Shown: positions 24,150 through 33,255, counted from the first letter of the stretch. The stretch is DNA of 44,150 nucleotides from Candidatus Poribacteria bacterium (GCA_012271015.1 JAAXHD010000259.1:1-44150), one strand, 5' to 3'. Notes: generated from the sequence alone by a model not told the origin. Numbers and translations: made by a program.

Positions 24150-25178
24150 ATGCGCAACACATATATCCTTTTACCATTGATACTCCTCGTGCTTTTTGTC
24201 GGTGATAGCGATGGGCAAAAGAAACAACTCAACGTCTTCACATGGGCAGGTTACGTCAGCGACGACATCCGCGAGGGATTTGAAAAGGAATATGGGGTGA
24301 ATGTCCTCATTGATACCTATGCCAGCAACGAGGATCTTCTCGCGAAATTGTTAGCAGGTGCGACGGGATACGATATCATTATGCCCTCCGACTATATGGT
24401 GTCAATCTTAATCAAACAAAACCTGTTAGCGGAACTGAATCGCGACAATATTCCCAACTTCCAAAATATCAGTCCCTTGTTCCTCGGCAAATACTTCGAT
24501 GCCGAAAACCGATATTCTATTCCTTACACATTCGGCACTGCAGGCATCGCTTACGACTCGTCCGTCGTTTCGCCAGCTCCCGAGAGTTGGACGGTGCTTT
24601 GGGACGCACAATACAAAAACCAATTCAGCATGTTAGACGACCAACGCGAGACACTCGGTGCGGCACTAAAACTGCTCGGATACAGCCTCAACACCACCGA
24701 TCCGAAAGAAATCAAAGCGGCGAAAGAGAAACTGATCGCACAGAAACCGCTCGTGAAACAGTATAAAAGCGAGGCGGAAGAACTCCTCATCGCTGGGGAT
24801 GTCGTCATGGCACACTGCTGGAGTGGTGATGCTTTCCGGGCGACCGAGACCCGTCCGACGATTCGGTACGTCATTCCCAAAGAAGGCTCCAGTCAGTTTA
24901 TCGACGCCGTCTGCATTCCGAAATCAGCACCGCATCAGGCACTCGCCGAGCAGTTTATCGACTACCTGCTTCGTCCTGAAGTTAATGCCAAAATTACGGC
25001 TTTCACGAAATACGGAACCTGTGTGCCGACAGCGAAAGAATACCTACCGGAACATCTGCGGGAACACAAATTTATCTATCCGCCTGCAGAGATTTTGGAA
25101 TCCCTTGAGTGGCTGAAAGATCCGGGGGATTTCACGAGGCATTACAACCGCGCATGGGAGGAAATTAAGGCGAAATAA
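24150..25178 (+). CDS. PotD/PotF-like periplasmic polyamine-binding protein
   Basis: A 342-residue extracellular solute-binding protein of the spermidine/putrescine type. Residues 1-22 form the signal peptide. The mature start QLNVFTWAGYVSDDIREGFEKEYGVNVLIDTY and the segment YDIIMPSDYMVSILIKQNLLAELN match PotD, and YSIPYTFGTAGIAYD and VMAHCWSGDAFRA are the hinge and ligand-pocket strands of that family. The ATG follows GGGAGA. No potA, potB or potC gene is present within the window, so the transporter must be elsewhere or the protein works as an orphan receptor. Polyamine specificity is inferred from the family only. Confidence 0.85.
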   Translation: MRNTYILLPLILLVLFVGDSDGQKKQLNVFTWAGYVSDDIREGFEKEYGVNVLIDTYASNEDLLAKLLAGATGYDIIMPSDYMVSILIKQNLLAELNRDNIPNFQNISPLFLGKYFDAENRYSIPYTFGTAGIAYDSSVVSPAPESWTVLWDAQYKNQFSMLDDQRETLGAALKLLGYSLNTTDPKEIKAAKEKLIAQKPLVKQYKSEAEELLIAGDVVMAHCWSGDAFRATETRPTIRYVIPKEGSSQFIDAVCIPKSAPHQALAEQFIDYLLRPEVNAKITAFTKYGTCVPTAKEYLPEHLREHKFIYPPAEILESLEWLKDPGDFTRHYNRAWEEIKAK

Positions 25179-25243
25179 GGTAACATTTCTCTCTTCCCGC
25201 ACATTACTGACATCCTATTTGTGTTGACAAGGAGGAAATAACG

Positions 25244-25786
25244 ATGTTCAAAACGTTCCAACACCTACGATGGATTATTGTCGGTTTGACCGCTGTTGTT
25301 CTATTCCATATAACGATAGAAAACACTGCTGCGAAGAAATCGGAAATCGTCTCTCAACTCCCAACAGGGAGATCGGCATTCTCGACTGCAGTCGTTGAAG
25401 GTAAAATTTATGTCATTGGCGGCACCCTCTTTGAAAACGAGAGCAGTGGTCCTTTTGGGCTTTCAACAGTAGAAGTCTACAACCCGTACAACAATAGTTG
25501 GAAAAAAGTTGCCGATATGCCAACGCCTCGATCCAATGCAGGCGCAGCAGTAGTGGACGGAAAAATCTATGTCGCCGGTGGACTCGCTGCAATAGACAGA
25601 CGCATGGAAAGCACTAAGGTTCTGAAAGTCGTTGAAGTCTACGACCCACAAACCGACACATGGGAGAGAAAACAAGATATATCCCAGCCTCGTCTTTCAT
25701 TTGGTATAGGTGTGGTTGGAAGGAAAATATATGCCATAGGTTTGTATTCGTGCGATTCATCGCACGTTTGGTTGAGGAGGTCATGA
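25244..25786 (+). pseudogene. Truncated kelch-repeat protein
   Basis: A 180-residue exported protein with a membrane or signal segment at residues 9-28 and about three kelch blades (KIYVIGG, then VEVYNPYNNSWKKVADMPTPRSNAGAAVVDGKIYVAGG, then VEVYDPQTDTWERKQDISQPRLSFGIGVVGRKIYAIG). A kelch propeller normally needs five to seven blades. The homology stops in the middle of a GRKIYAIGG strand at about 25740, where an 18-base palindrome (25749-25766) begins, and translation ends 20 bases later. The 3' part of the gene appears lost. AAGGAGG upstream of the ATG is intact, so the fragment may still be expressed. Its stop overlaps the next gene's ATG (ATGA). Confidence 0.7.
25749..25766. repeat. Palindrome at the kelch truncation point
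   Basis: CGTGCGAT-TC-ATCGCACG, stem of eight and loop of two, preceded by TTTGTATT. It belongs to the same set as the hairpins at 23435, 28082 and 28124, which share a GA/TC or TA centre and a TACTACAA-type flank. Confidence 0.7.
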
Positions 25787-26562
25787 AAATCCCAAAAACA
25801 CTGTTCTTCATGGTTCTAAATCCAATCCCACTCATTGTTCACTCGACCTGGTGGTTTTTGTTTGCTGCCTTAAGCGTTGTGTTCGACGATCCATTCGTAG
25901 AAGGGAGATGGCCCTATATTGTCCAAATCGTATCACCGCCTTCATCATTCGGGAATTATGTCACAGCCGCTTCAATTATTATCGACGAAATCGTTGACGA
26001 TATATGGAGAAATGGATCTTGGATTTATGTTGTCACGCCACTCTTTTTTATCTGTTACCGAGAGGCAAGAGGTAATCTAAAAGGGATCGCCAAAGAACAA
26101 CAGGTGTGGATGGGATGGTATCGTCGACAACAGGAAGCGATAGCAGCAGGAAACACTGTTGAAGCATCTCCGGCAGGATCGGAAAACATGCAAGTCAAGT
26201 CTTACTTTAGGAAAGCACTAAAAACACTGCTATCTATGGCTCGTAACCCGATGCCTCTTATTGTTCATTTTGCATACTGGCTTTCTGCTTTTACTTTGTT
26301 ATATGCTGCGACAGTTGCTGTGCCAGAGTGGGCAGGGATTGTCGATATAGCACGCGAATTCGTGCAGGCATTACCTCACTTTGCCATCCCCTCTCTTGTA
26401 CTTGCCCTGCTCTCCAGCTATCAAGAGACAAGAGGCACCGTAAAAGGCATTGCCAAAGTACAACAGGCATGGACAGAATGGCACCACCGACAACAGGAAG
26501 CAAAAACGCAGGAAAGACGACGTTTTGACGCGTCAGCACCACTGTTCGATACTGCAGGATAG
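25783..26562 (+). CDS. Membrane protein with an internal duplication, unknown function
   Basis: A 259-residue protein I cannot assign to a family. It is two copies of one module. Copy one (about residues 8-118) and copy two (about 150-246) both begin NPxPLIVHxxYW-like, run through hydrophobic helices and end R/Q-EARGN/ETRGT-VKGIAKxQQxWxxWxxRQQEA. In each module two hydrophobic stretches are followed by this basic, glutamine-rich tail, probably on the cytosolic side. The ATG at 25783 with GAGGAGG upstream is preferred to an ATG at 25660 inside the kelch fragment. It overlaps the kelch stop by four bases, so translation may be coupled. There is no enzyme-like motif. It could be a small adaptor or channel-like protein. 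Confidence 0.65.
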   Translation: MKIPKTLFFMVLNPIPLIVHSTWWFLFAALSVVFDDPFVEGRWPYIVQIVSPPSSFGNYVTAASIIIDEIVDDIWRNGSWIYVVTPLFFICYREARGNLKGIAKEQQVWMGWYRRQQEAIAAGNTVEASPAGSENMQVKSYFRKALKTLLSMARNPMPLIVHFAYWLSAFTLLYAATVAVPEWAGIVDIAREFVQALPHFAIPSLVLALLSSYQETRGTVKGIAKVQQAWTEWHHRQQEAKTQERRRFDASAPLFDTAG

Positions 26563-26614
26563 GCGACATACTAAAATTCGCATTCGTTTGTAACGTATTC
26601 TCAAGGAGGAAAAA

Positions 26615-28012
26615 TTGAGCAGACCCAATATCCTATTCATCATGTCCGACGATCACGCTTCACACGCTATCAGCAGTTACGGAAGTCGGATTAATCAAAC
26701 ACCAAACCTCGATCGTATCGCAGACGGCGGCATGATTCTCCAAAACTGTTTCTGTGTCAACTCCATTTGCACACCGAGTCGCGCAAACATTTTGACCGGC
26801 AAACACAGCCATCTTAACGGCGTCAAGACGCTATCAGACCCTCTTGACGGTAGGATACCGAACGTTGCGAAGATGCTCCGAGCGGACGGTTATCAGACGG
26901 CAATGGTAGGCAAATGGCATCTTGGGCACGGGGGGAACGCAGACCCGACAGGTTTCGACTACTGGAACGTCTTACCCGGACAAGGACTCTATCACGACCC
27001 CGTGATGCTCGAACCCGATGGCGAGAAAACCCATAAAGGCTATACCACCGATATCATCACCGATTTCTCATTGGAGTGGTTGCAAAATCGGGACAAGGAG
27101 CGACCTTTTTTTTTAATGTGTCATCACAAGGCACCCCACCGTCCATGGGATTCCGACGAGAAGCATGCACACATGTTTGAGGATGGGGACGTTCCGATGC
27201 CGGACAACTTTTTCGACGATTACGCGAACCGTTCAAACGCCGCAAAGGACGCGAAAATGCGGGTTTTCGGGCACATGAGTGAAAGAGATCTCAAGATTGA
27301 TACACTCGGTCCGCCACCGGAGGGATTATCGGAGAAGGAGTTGGCAAACTGGCAGTATCAACGGTACATCAAGGAGTATCTCCGCTGTGTTGCCTCCATC
27401 GACGATAACGTCGGACGGATGCTTGACTATCTCGATGCGGAAGGTATCGCAGACGATACGCTCGTTATCTATACCTCCGATCAGGGGTTCTTCTTGGGCG
27501 ACCACGGTTGGTATGACAAACGGTTCATGTACGAAGAATCCTTGCGGATGCCGTTTCTCGTCCGCTACCCGCGCGAGATCCAATCCGGTAGTTCATCCGA
27601 CGCTATGGCACTGAATATAGATTTCGCAGAGACCTGGCTCGACTATGCAGGACTTCCCATTCCAGAAGACATGCAGGGAACGAGCATGCGGTCCGTTCTC
27701 AATGGCGAAACACCGGACGATTGGCGAACTTCAATGTATTATCGTTACTGGATGCACCTCACACACCACCATGTTCCGGCACACTATGGGATACGAACGC
27801 ATCGTTATAAACTCATCTATTACTACGGCGAGGCACTCGGCACTACGGGTTCGATTGATGAACCGAAAGAACCCGAATGGGAACTCTTCGATCTTGAGAA
27901 AGATCCGAACGAGATGTGCAGCGTCTACGATGACTCGGCGTATGCCGACATCGTCACCGAATTGACAGCGGAGTTGTATAGACTCAAAGCTGAAGCAGGC
28001 GACGAAGAGTAG
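26615..28012 (+). CDS. Sulfatase, formylglycine type
   Basis: A 465-residue type I sulfatase that hydrolyses sulfate esters. The activation motif is Cys52-Thr-Pro-Ser-Arg56, where the Cys becomes formylglycine. Metal ligands include Asp12 and Asp13 (IMSDDHA) and Asp289 (TSDQGFFLGDHGW). Lys100 and His102 are in VGKWHLG. The fold and C-terminal LFDLEKDPNEMCSVYDD are typical of choline-sulfatase/arylsulfatase-like enzymes acting on glycans. The start is TTG at 26615 with AAGGAGG nine bases upstream; no signal peptide is visible, which suggests a cytosolic enzyme. It is followed by a UxuA-like enzyme and a PQQ-like propeller, which fits turnover of sulfated, uronate-containing polymers. Precise substrate unknown. 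No formylglycine-generating enzyme with catalytic cysteines is present here. Confidence 0.92.
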   Translation: MSRPNILFIMSDDHASHAISSYGSRINQTPNLDRIADGGMILQNCFCVNSICTPSRANILTGKHSHLNGVKTLSDPLDGRIPNVAKMLRADGYQTAMVGKWHLGHGGNADPTGFDYWNVLPGQGLYHDPVMLEPDGEKTHKGYTTDIITDFSLEWLQNRDKERPFFLMCHHKAPHRPWDSDEKHAHMFEDGDVPMPDNFFDDYANRSNAAKDAKMRVFGHMSERDLKIDTLGPPPEGLSEKELANWQYQRYIKEYLRCVASIDDNVGRMLDYLDAEGIADDTLVIYTSDQGFFLGDHGWYDKRFMYEESLRMPFLVRYPREIQSGSSSDAMALNIDFAETWLDYAGLPIPEDMQGTSMRSVLNGETPDDWRTSMYYRYWMHLTHHHVPAHYGIRTHRYKLIYYYGEALGTTGSIDEPKEPEWELFDLEKDPNEMCSVYDDSAYADIVTELTAELYRLKAEAGDEE

Positions 28013-28081
28013 GCAAATTAAGTATTCACTGCTAAGCGAAGTTTCATGAAGTTCAAGAATTTAATCTGGTAACTCTTAAAC

Positions 28082-28139
28082 GTGCTATGAATAGCACTAC
28101 TACAAGCCGATTTGTTCGTAGTAGGGCGATTAATCGCCC
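28082..28139. repeat. Twin palindromes facing each other
   Basis: GTGCTAT-GA-ATAGCAC (28082-28097) is followed by TACTACAAGC, then TTGTTCGTAGTA leads into GGGCGAT-TA-ATCGCCC (28124-28139). The two tails are complementary to each other, so the whole unit could fold as a branched structure. It lies 60 bases before the UxuA-like start. Confidence 0.7.
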
Positions 28140-28200
28140 GTCAATTACCAAATTATTTTTTCATCTTTATCCAATCCCATCACCAACATGGAGGGAAAAA

Positions 28201-29220
28201 ATGGCAACTCAGACCCCTTTGAGCAAAATTGCACCCGGTATGAAAGTTACGGCACAGATGTCGCCGGAACCGAGTGAGGCAGATTTACAGCTCGCCAAAC
28301 AGATGGATGTCGAATACGTCGTCCTCTGGACAAACGGCGAAAATGCGAATTATGACTATTTCATGAGCCGTCGCGAGATCTTTGAGAACGCAGGACTCAA
28401 GATCTACGGGTTCGGCAACAGCGATGTCCACAATCAGGACGGGATTGTGCTGAATTTAGAAAACCGCGACGCGAAGATCGAACAGTACAAGCGGTACATT
28501 CGCGATCTCGGTAGAGCGGGGATTCCCTATACAACCTACGCGCACATGGGCAACGGTATCTGGAGCACCGAACGTGAGACGACCCGTGGTGGGGCAAGTG
28601 CAAGAGCGTTCAACCTTGACGTAGCACAGGAAGGGCACTGGGGCGGCAAACTGTATCCGATGCCGCTTTCACACGGACGTGAATTCAGCGAAGATGAAAT
28701 CTGGGATAACTACGCCTATTTCATCAAGCAAGCCGCGCCTGTCGCTGAGGAAGCAGGTGTAATGATTGGTATCCATCCCGACGACCCACCCGCGGTGCAT
28801 CTCGCAGGAATTCCGAGATGTATCTTCAGCAGTTTTGAAGGTTACAAACGCGCCCTTGAAATCGCCGATAGCCCCAATGTTGGTATGTGTTTCTGTGTTG
28901 GTTGCTGGCTGGAAGGCGGTGAGCTAATGGGCAAAGATGTCATTGAATCCATCCGCTACTTCGGCGAACGGAACAAAATCTTCAAAGTCCATTTCCGCAA
29001 TGTCGATCAACCGCTCCCGCATTTCGTTGAGACCTTTGTTGACAACGGCTATCAGGATATGTACCACGTCGCGAAAGCACTCCGCGAAGTCAATTTCAAC
29101 GGTGTCCTGATCCCTGACCATATCCCACAGATGGGGGATGACGGTCGCGTCGGCACAGCGTATACGATCGCCTACATGAATGCGCTCGTGAAACGAGCAA
29201 ATGAGGAGGTCGCTGCGTGA
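28201..29220 (+). CDS. Mannonate dehydratase (UxuA)-like enzyme
   Basis: A 339-residue TIM-barrel protein of the UxuA/sugar isomerase type. UxuA dehydrates D-mannonate to 2-keto-3-deoxygluconate in hexuronate catabolism. Family-like metal and catalytic residues are visible in GIHPDDPP, GMCFCVGCW, IFKVHFRNVD and LIPDHIPQM. The ATG at 28201 follows GGAGGG and is preferred to an upstream ATG at 28087 that runs through the palindromes at 28082-28139. It overlaps the next gene (GTGA at 29217-29220). Its placement after the sulfatase fits use of uronic acids. Some members of this family in uncultured bacteria act on other sugar acids, so the substrate is uncertain. Confidence 0.75.
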   Translation: MATQTPLSKIAPGMKVTAQMSPEPSEADLQLAKQMDVEYVVLWTNGENANYDYFMSRREIFENAGLKIYGFGNSDVHNQDGIVLNLENRDAKIEQYKRYIRDLGRAGIPYTTYAHMGNGIWSTERETTRGGASARAFNLDVAQEGHWGGKLYPMPLSHGREFSEDEIWDNYAYFIKQAAPVAEEAGVMIGIHPDDPPAVHLAGIPRCIFSSFEGYKRALEIADSPNVGMCFCVGCWLEGGELMGKDVIESIRYFGERNKIFKVHFRNVDQPLPHFVETFVDNGYQDMYHVAKALREVNFNGVLIPDHIPQMGDDGRVGTAYTIAYMNALVKRANEEVAA

Positions 29221-30539
29221 GGACCTGCGCACGAGCCCTTTTACTCTTGCTCACCCTTCCGTTAACCGTATCGGCAGATTGGAACGATTTTCTCGGTCCA
29301 GCGCGAAACGGGAAATCGGAAGAGAAAATAGAGATCGCGCCATGGAGAAACACGGGTCCTCCGGTCGTTTGGCACAAGAAGATCGGTACCAGCTACGGGG
29401 CACCCACCATCGCAGATAGACGATTGTTTATCTTCGGACGTCATGGCGACATGGCGCGTCTCGCCTGTATGGAAAGCGACACCGGTACCGAACTTTGGCG
29501 ATTTGAATACCCCACAGACTACGAAGATATGTACGGTTACAACAATGGACCGAGGTCTTGTCCCGTCGTTGACGGGGAACACGTCTATATCTTCGGGGTT
29601 CAGGGAAAGTTGCACTGCCTGAATGTTTCGGATGGGCATCTGTTATGGAAGGTCGATACTGCCGCCCGGTACAATGTAGTTCAAAATTTTTTCGGGACGG
29701 CTTCAACACCCATTGTTGAAGGGGATCTGCTTATCGCCCAAATTGGCGGTTCTCCACCGGGAACCCCGAAAAATATCTGGGCATCAAACGGGAACCCGCC
29801 ATCAAACGGCACCGGTATCGTCGCATTCAACAAACACACGGGAGAGGTAGTTTACGAAATCAGTGACGAATTAGCGAGTTACGCAAGTCCTATCATAGCA
29901 ACGATTGATGGACGACGTTGGGGATTCATGTTTGCTCGCGGTGGACTCGTCGGCTTTGAACCGGCAACTGGCAAACTCGACTTTCACTATCCGTGGCGCT
30001 GTCCGAAGATTGAATCTGTCAATGCCTCGAATCCAGTTGTTGCTGACGACCATGTCTTTATCAGTGAATCTTACGAGGTCGGCAGTTCTGTCCTCCAAGT
30101 GTATCCCGGCGGCTACAAGGTTGTTTGGAAAGATTCACCGCGCCGCCGAAACCAGTCACTGCGACTGCACTGGAACACCGCCATTCATCACGAAGGCTAC
30201 CTCTACGCCTGTAGCAGCAGACATTCCAGCGGTGCTGAGCTTAGATGCGTAGAACTCAAGACCGGTAAAGTTGTGTGGGGGCAACGCGTTGACGAACGCG
30301 CCTCGTTACTTTGGGTAAACGACTACTTTATCTTCCTCGGTGAATACGGACGTTTGATGCTGCTCACATGCACCCCAGAAAAGATGGAGATCATTTCTGA
30401 AGCGGTTCCAAGAGACGAAAACGGGAGACAATTTATTGAATATCCCGCATGGTCGGCACCCGCATTGTCAAATGGATTGTTATATATTCGAGGCAAAGAT
30501 CGGTTAGTCTGTCTTGATTTGCGTTCAGAGATAAAGTGA
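29217..30539 (+). CDS. Secreted PQQ-like beta-propeller repeat protein
   Basis: A 440-residue exported propeller. A GTG start at 29217 overlaps the upstream stop and follows GAGGAGG. Residues 1-20 form a signal peptide ending VSA. The mature start DWNDFLGPARNGKSEE is a typical opening of planctomycete-like PQQ-repeat proteins. Blades show the pattern G-x-L-x-C-L-N-V-S-DGHLLWK. It lacks the Cys-Cys pair and metal ligands of real quinoprotein dehydrogenases, so it is more probably a structural or binding protein, like BamB, than an oxidoreductase. It is translationally coupled to the UxuA-like gene and may help its pathway outside the cytoplasm. Function inferred from the fold only. Confidence 0.85.
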   Translation: MRTCARALLLLLTLPLTVSADWNDFLGPARNGKSEEKIEIAPWRNTGPPVVWHKKIGTSYGAPTIADRRLFIFGRHGDMARLACMESDTGTELWRFEYPTDYEDMYGYNNGPRSCPVVDGEHVYIFGVQGKLHCLNVSDGHLLWKVDTAARYNVVQNFFGTASTPIVEGDLLIAQIGGSPPGTPKNIWASNGNPPSNGTGIVAFNKHTGEVVYEISDELASYASPIIATIDGRRWGFMFARGGLVGFEPATGKLDFHYPWRCPKIESVNASNPVVADDHVFISESYEVGSSVLQVYPGGYKVVWKDSPRRRNQSLRLHWNTAIHHEGYLYACSSRHSSGAELRCVELKTGKVVWGQRVDERASLLWVNDYFIFLGEYGRLMLLTCTPEKMEIISEAVPRDENGRQFIEYPAWSAPALSNGLLYIRGKDRLVCLDLRSEIK

Positions 30540-30568
30540 TTGCCTCTTGACGACTTGAGACCCATCAA

Positions 30569-31657
30569 TTACGGCTTCCACAATGTCGCCTCGATGAATC
30601 TTTCACCGTCGGGTTCCTCATCAAAATAGTAAGCGGTCACTATAGTCCCATCAGGACGTTGAACTGTGCGGGGATACCCGACATCGTGATCTCCGCCGTT
30701 ATCGCGCAAAACGATCTCTTCACCCCAAGTTTCACCTGCATCACTGCTCAACTTCGCACATATCCGATACGGGGCATCCCGGTATCCGTAAATCAGGCAC
30801 AATCGCCCGTCGTGAAGATACGTTAGCGTTGGTGGGTTGCCGCCGCGTCCGGTGTTCTCTACAGGTCGATTCATGTAATTCCACGTCTGCCCGTTATTAT
30901 CTGAGGCGTAGAGATCAATCCAGTTCTCCCACTTTTGCCAGTCTGGATTTGCGTAATCGCTACCGGCTCTGCACCGAACCGCTACCAGAATCTTTGAATC
31001 AGGTAACCGAACGCTCGCAGGCATAATTGCGAATCCTTCGGGTTCGGGTCCGATCTGAGATAACAACGAAAAGGACTCGCCCCCATCAGTTGTCTGCGCA
31101 CAGAATATCAAACCCTCCTCACCATCAGATTTCGATGCCGTAAGGAACAAGAGGCATTCGTCTGGACCAGAGACGAGATAATCTGTCCGAGCCGCGATAC
31201 CGGTGTAGTCAAACATAGGAAGCCGAAACGGACCATTCCAACTCAGACATCGGTCAAAAGAAGTATAAAACCACGAGTAGGCACCCGCTCTCAATCCGGA
31301 TCTGCTGCACATCATCGCAAAATCCGGGTGCGTAAAATCGACACGCGACGGTGTCTCAAACGAAGCCTCAGATGCCAGCCGATGCCGTTCTTCCACGTGT
31401 TCATCCGCAGAGAGCGTACCCCTTGCCGGTAAACGACACGGTGTTTCCGAGACACTCCATGTCTCACCACCATCAAAACTTCGTGCTTGCATTCCCACAA
31501 ACGGTTTATCTCGGTCGCGGCGATGGAAACCACCATCCGATTTATGGTATCCAACCGTAAATCCAACAACGATCTCGTTGTCATAAGCCCAAATACCGTA
31601 ATTTGCTGGCCAGCCAGCGTAGCGGCCCGGTTCACGATAGATTGTAACCTGTCGCAT
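30569..31657 (-). CDS. Sialidase/BNR-repeat protein
   Basis: About 362 residues from the ATG at 31657. Asp-box motifs S/YASDNNGQTW and SSDAGETW, along with QTTDGGESF, show a six-bladed sialidase-like propeller. The N-terminal VTIYREPGRYAGWPANYGIWA includes an arginine that could be part of a catalytic triad, but I cannot verify the full triad, and no export signal is visible. The start is judged by the run of G before it; an ATG at 31705 would add 16 unlikely residues. It faces the PQQ-repeat gene tail-to-tail, 29 bases apart. It might bind or cleave glycans, in line with the sulfatase cluster next to it. Confidence 0.7.
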   Translation of the reverse strand: MRQVTIYREPGRYAGWPANYGIWAYDNEIVVGFTVGYHKSDGGFHRRDRDKPFVGMQARSFDGGETWSVSETPCRLPARGTLSADEHVEERHRLASEASFETPSRVDFTHPDFAMMCSRSGLRAGAYSWFYTSFDRCLSWNGPFRLPMFDYTGIAARTDYLVSGPDECLLFLTASKSDGEEGLIFCAQTTDGGESFSLLSQIGPEPEGFAIMPASVRLPDSKILVAVRCRAGSDYANPDWQKWENWIDLYASDNNGQTWNYMNRPVENTGRGGNPPTLTYLHDGRLCLIYGYRDAPYRICAKLSSDAGETWGEEIVLRDNGGDHDVGYPRTVQRPDGTIVTAYYFDEEPDGERFIEATLWKP

Positions 31658-31761
31658 TTTTATCTCAATTCCCCCATTTTCGTGATATAGATCTGCAAAC
31701 CACACAGTAAAGACATCACAGACAAGTATAACACCGAGACCTCTTTTTCTCTATGGAAAAC

Positions 31762-31790
31762 TTGACTTTTTTCCGAACTACGATTAGAAT
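31762..31790 (+). promoter_or_regulatory. Possible promoter upstream of the TPR gene
   Basis: TTGACT (31762-31767), a 17-base spacer and TAGAAT (31785-31790) on the plus strand. The leader to 32072 would be about 275 bases long and would contain the two hairpins at 31946-31997. Confidence 0.4.
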
Positions 31791-31945
31791 TTAACGCAAG
31801 AGAAGAACTTACGGGCACCCACAAGGGGAAGAAATCCGCAGAAATATCCAAGCAAAACACCCTAAGCAAAACTCCTAACAAGATGTATACATATTTTTTG
31901 GAGTTACCATAGTTTTAAGGTTTTGTCCGATTGAAACGGAAAGTC

Positions 31946-31997
31946 GCGATCAGGAGATCGCTCCTACAGAACGGAGTCGCGAGGTTAGAAACCTCGC
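31946..31997. repeat. Two hairpin repeats with different arms, side by side
   Basis: GCGATC-AGGA-GATCGC (31946-31961) is followed by TCCTACAG. Then GCGAGGTT-AGA-AACCTCGC (31979-31997) is followed by CTACC. The second is identical to the copy at 2152-2170. Between them the two carry the same tail with different arms. Confidence 0.75.
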
Positions 31998-32071
31998 CTA
32001 CCGCGATAGGATGTGTGTTTGGAGTTGGGAGATCTGAGGAAAACACCCACCTCAACAAACCGCACGGCATA

Positions 32072-33235
32072 ATGAAAAAATTGACAATTGTAATTATTCT
32101 TTGGCTCTGTTTGCCACTATCTGGAATCACTGGCGAGAAATCCGGCGACCACAGCACATACGTTCAGCACGTAGAGCAAGCCTTCATTCTCATGTTTCAA
32201 GGCGACAATCTCAAAGCTATCTCCGAGTTTGAAGCCGCGCTCGCGATTGAACCCGATCACCCCGAAATTCTGCACTATCTCGGTATGGCATACGCCGAAG
32301 AGACATTCTGGAACAAAGCCGTCGAAAGTTGTCAACGCTCCTTAGTACTGATGCCAGAGAACATCGAAGCACTCTATTCACTCGGTGTTGTGTATTTCAG
32401 ACTTGATCAGTGGGCAGACGCCGCGGGAACACTCCAACGGGTTATAGGACTTTCACCTCAACACGCACGCGGGTATGAAATGCTCGGTAAATCGCTCGTA
32501 AAACTCCGTCGGTATGCAGAAGCCGTTCCGATCCTGAAAAAGGCACTCACGCTGACACCACGTGCCGCAGGTCTCTATCATGAACTCGGCACAGCACATC
32601 TCAATTTAAAAGCATATCCAGAAGCGATAGAGAACTTCAAACAGGCAATAGAGTATGGTCCAACAGGGTATGCAGAGCCACATTACGGGCTCGGGACAGC
32701 GTATTTTCGATTAGGGGACAGGGAGAAAAGCCGAACGGAAATGCAAATCTATCAGCGACTTCAAAAGCAATTCGCTGAATACGAACGTCTCACCCGTCTC
32801 ACGCGAGCGGAACCGAACAACCTTGAGGCATGGACAGAGTTAGCCACACTCCTTATGAATCAAAAAAACTTTGCCAAGGCAGTTCAAGTCTTCCAGAGAT
32901 GCATTGAACTCGCCCCCAACAATGCCAACTTTTATCATGGACTGAGCCGCGCCTTCATGAACCTTAACTATCCTAAACATGCCTCAGAAGCCGCCAGGAA
33001 AGCCGTCCAACTCATGCCGAACCAAGCGATTCTCTATAACACCCTCGGTAGCACTTATGCGATGCAGGGCGAATCGCAAAAAGCAATTAGTGCGTTCCAA
33101 AAAGCGGTCGAACTCGACAGTGAGGAGCCTTACTACCACCTCAACCTTTCCAGACTCTATCAAGGCATGGGTAACCAAAAACTCGCGCAGGAGCATTATC
33201 GCGTCTATGAATATCTTTTGTCCAAACAGAAGTAA
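32072..33235 (+). CDS. Exported TPR-repeat protein
   Basis: A 387-residue protein with a signal peptide (MKKLTIVIILWLCLPLSGITG) and about eight to ten TPR repeats, for example FEAALAIEPDHPEILHYLGMAYAEE, then SLVLMPENIEALYSLGVVYFRL, and the last FQKAVELDSEEPYYHLNLSRLYQGMG. The ATG at 32072 was chosen for the signal peptide; an open frame from 31931 runs through repeat hairpins. The segment QIYQRLQKQFAEYERLTRLTRAEPNN splits two sets of repeats and resembles the layout in proteins that accompany ASPIC/UnbV proteins. It probably acts as a periplasmic or outer-membrane scaffold, and may form a unit with the next two genes. The ligand is unknown. Confidence 0.8.
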   Translation: MKKLTIVIILWLCLPLSGITGEKSGDHSTYVQHVEQAFILMFQGDNLKAISEFEAALAIEPDHPEILHYLGMAYAEETFWNKAVESCQRSLVLMPENIEALYSLGVVYFRLDQWADAAGTLQRVIGLSPQHARGYEMLGKSLVKLRRYAEAVPILKKALTLTPRAAGLYHELGTAHLNLKAYPEAIENFKQAIEYGPTGYAEPHYGLGTAYFRLGDREKSRTEMQIYQRLQKQFAEYERLTRLTRAEPNNLEAWTELATLLMNQKNFAKAVQVFQRCIELAPNNANFYHGLSRAFMNLNYPKHASEAARKAVQLMPNQAILYNTLGSTYAMQGESQKAISAFQKAVELDSEEPYYHLNLSRLYQGMGNQKLAQEHYRVYEYLLSKQK

Positions 33236-33255
33236 GGGCGGGGTGACCCCGTCCC
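33236..33255. repeat. GGGCGGGGT-GACCCCGTCCC hairpin repeat
   Basis: Twenty-base palindrome followed by TACAG, directly after the TPR gene stop. The GTG inside the palindrome at 33243 is the likely start of the next gene, so a hairpin would cover its initiation site. Confidence 0.6.

Noticed and set aside
29217..30539. Second quinoprotein dehydrogenase
   Set aside because: It lacks the Cys-Cys pair, the catalytic Asp and the metal ligands; only the propeller repeat is shared.
32979..33242. Upstream extension of the SUMF1-like frame into the TPR gene
   Set aside because: The translation there is the +1 shadow of the TPR gene, and the signal peptide begins after 33243.
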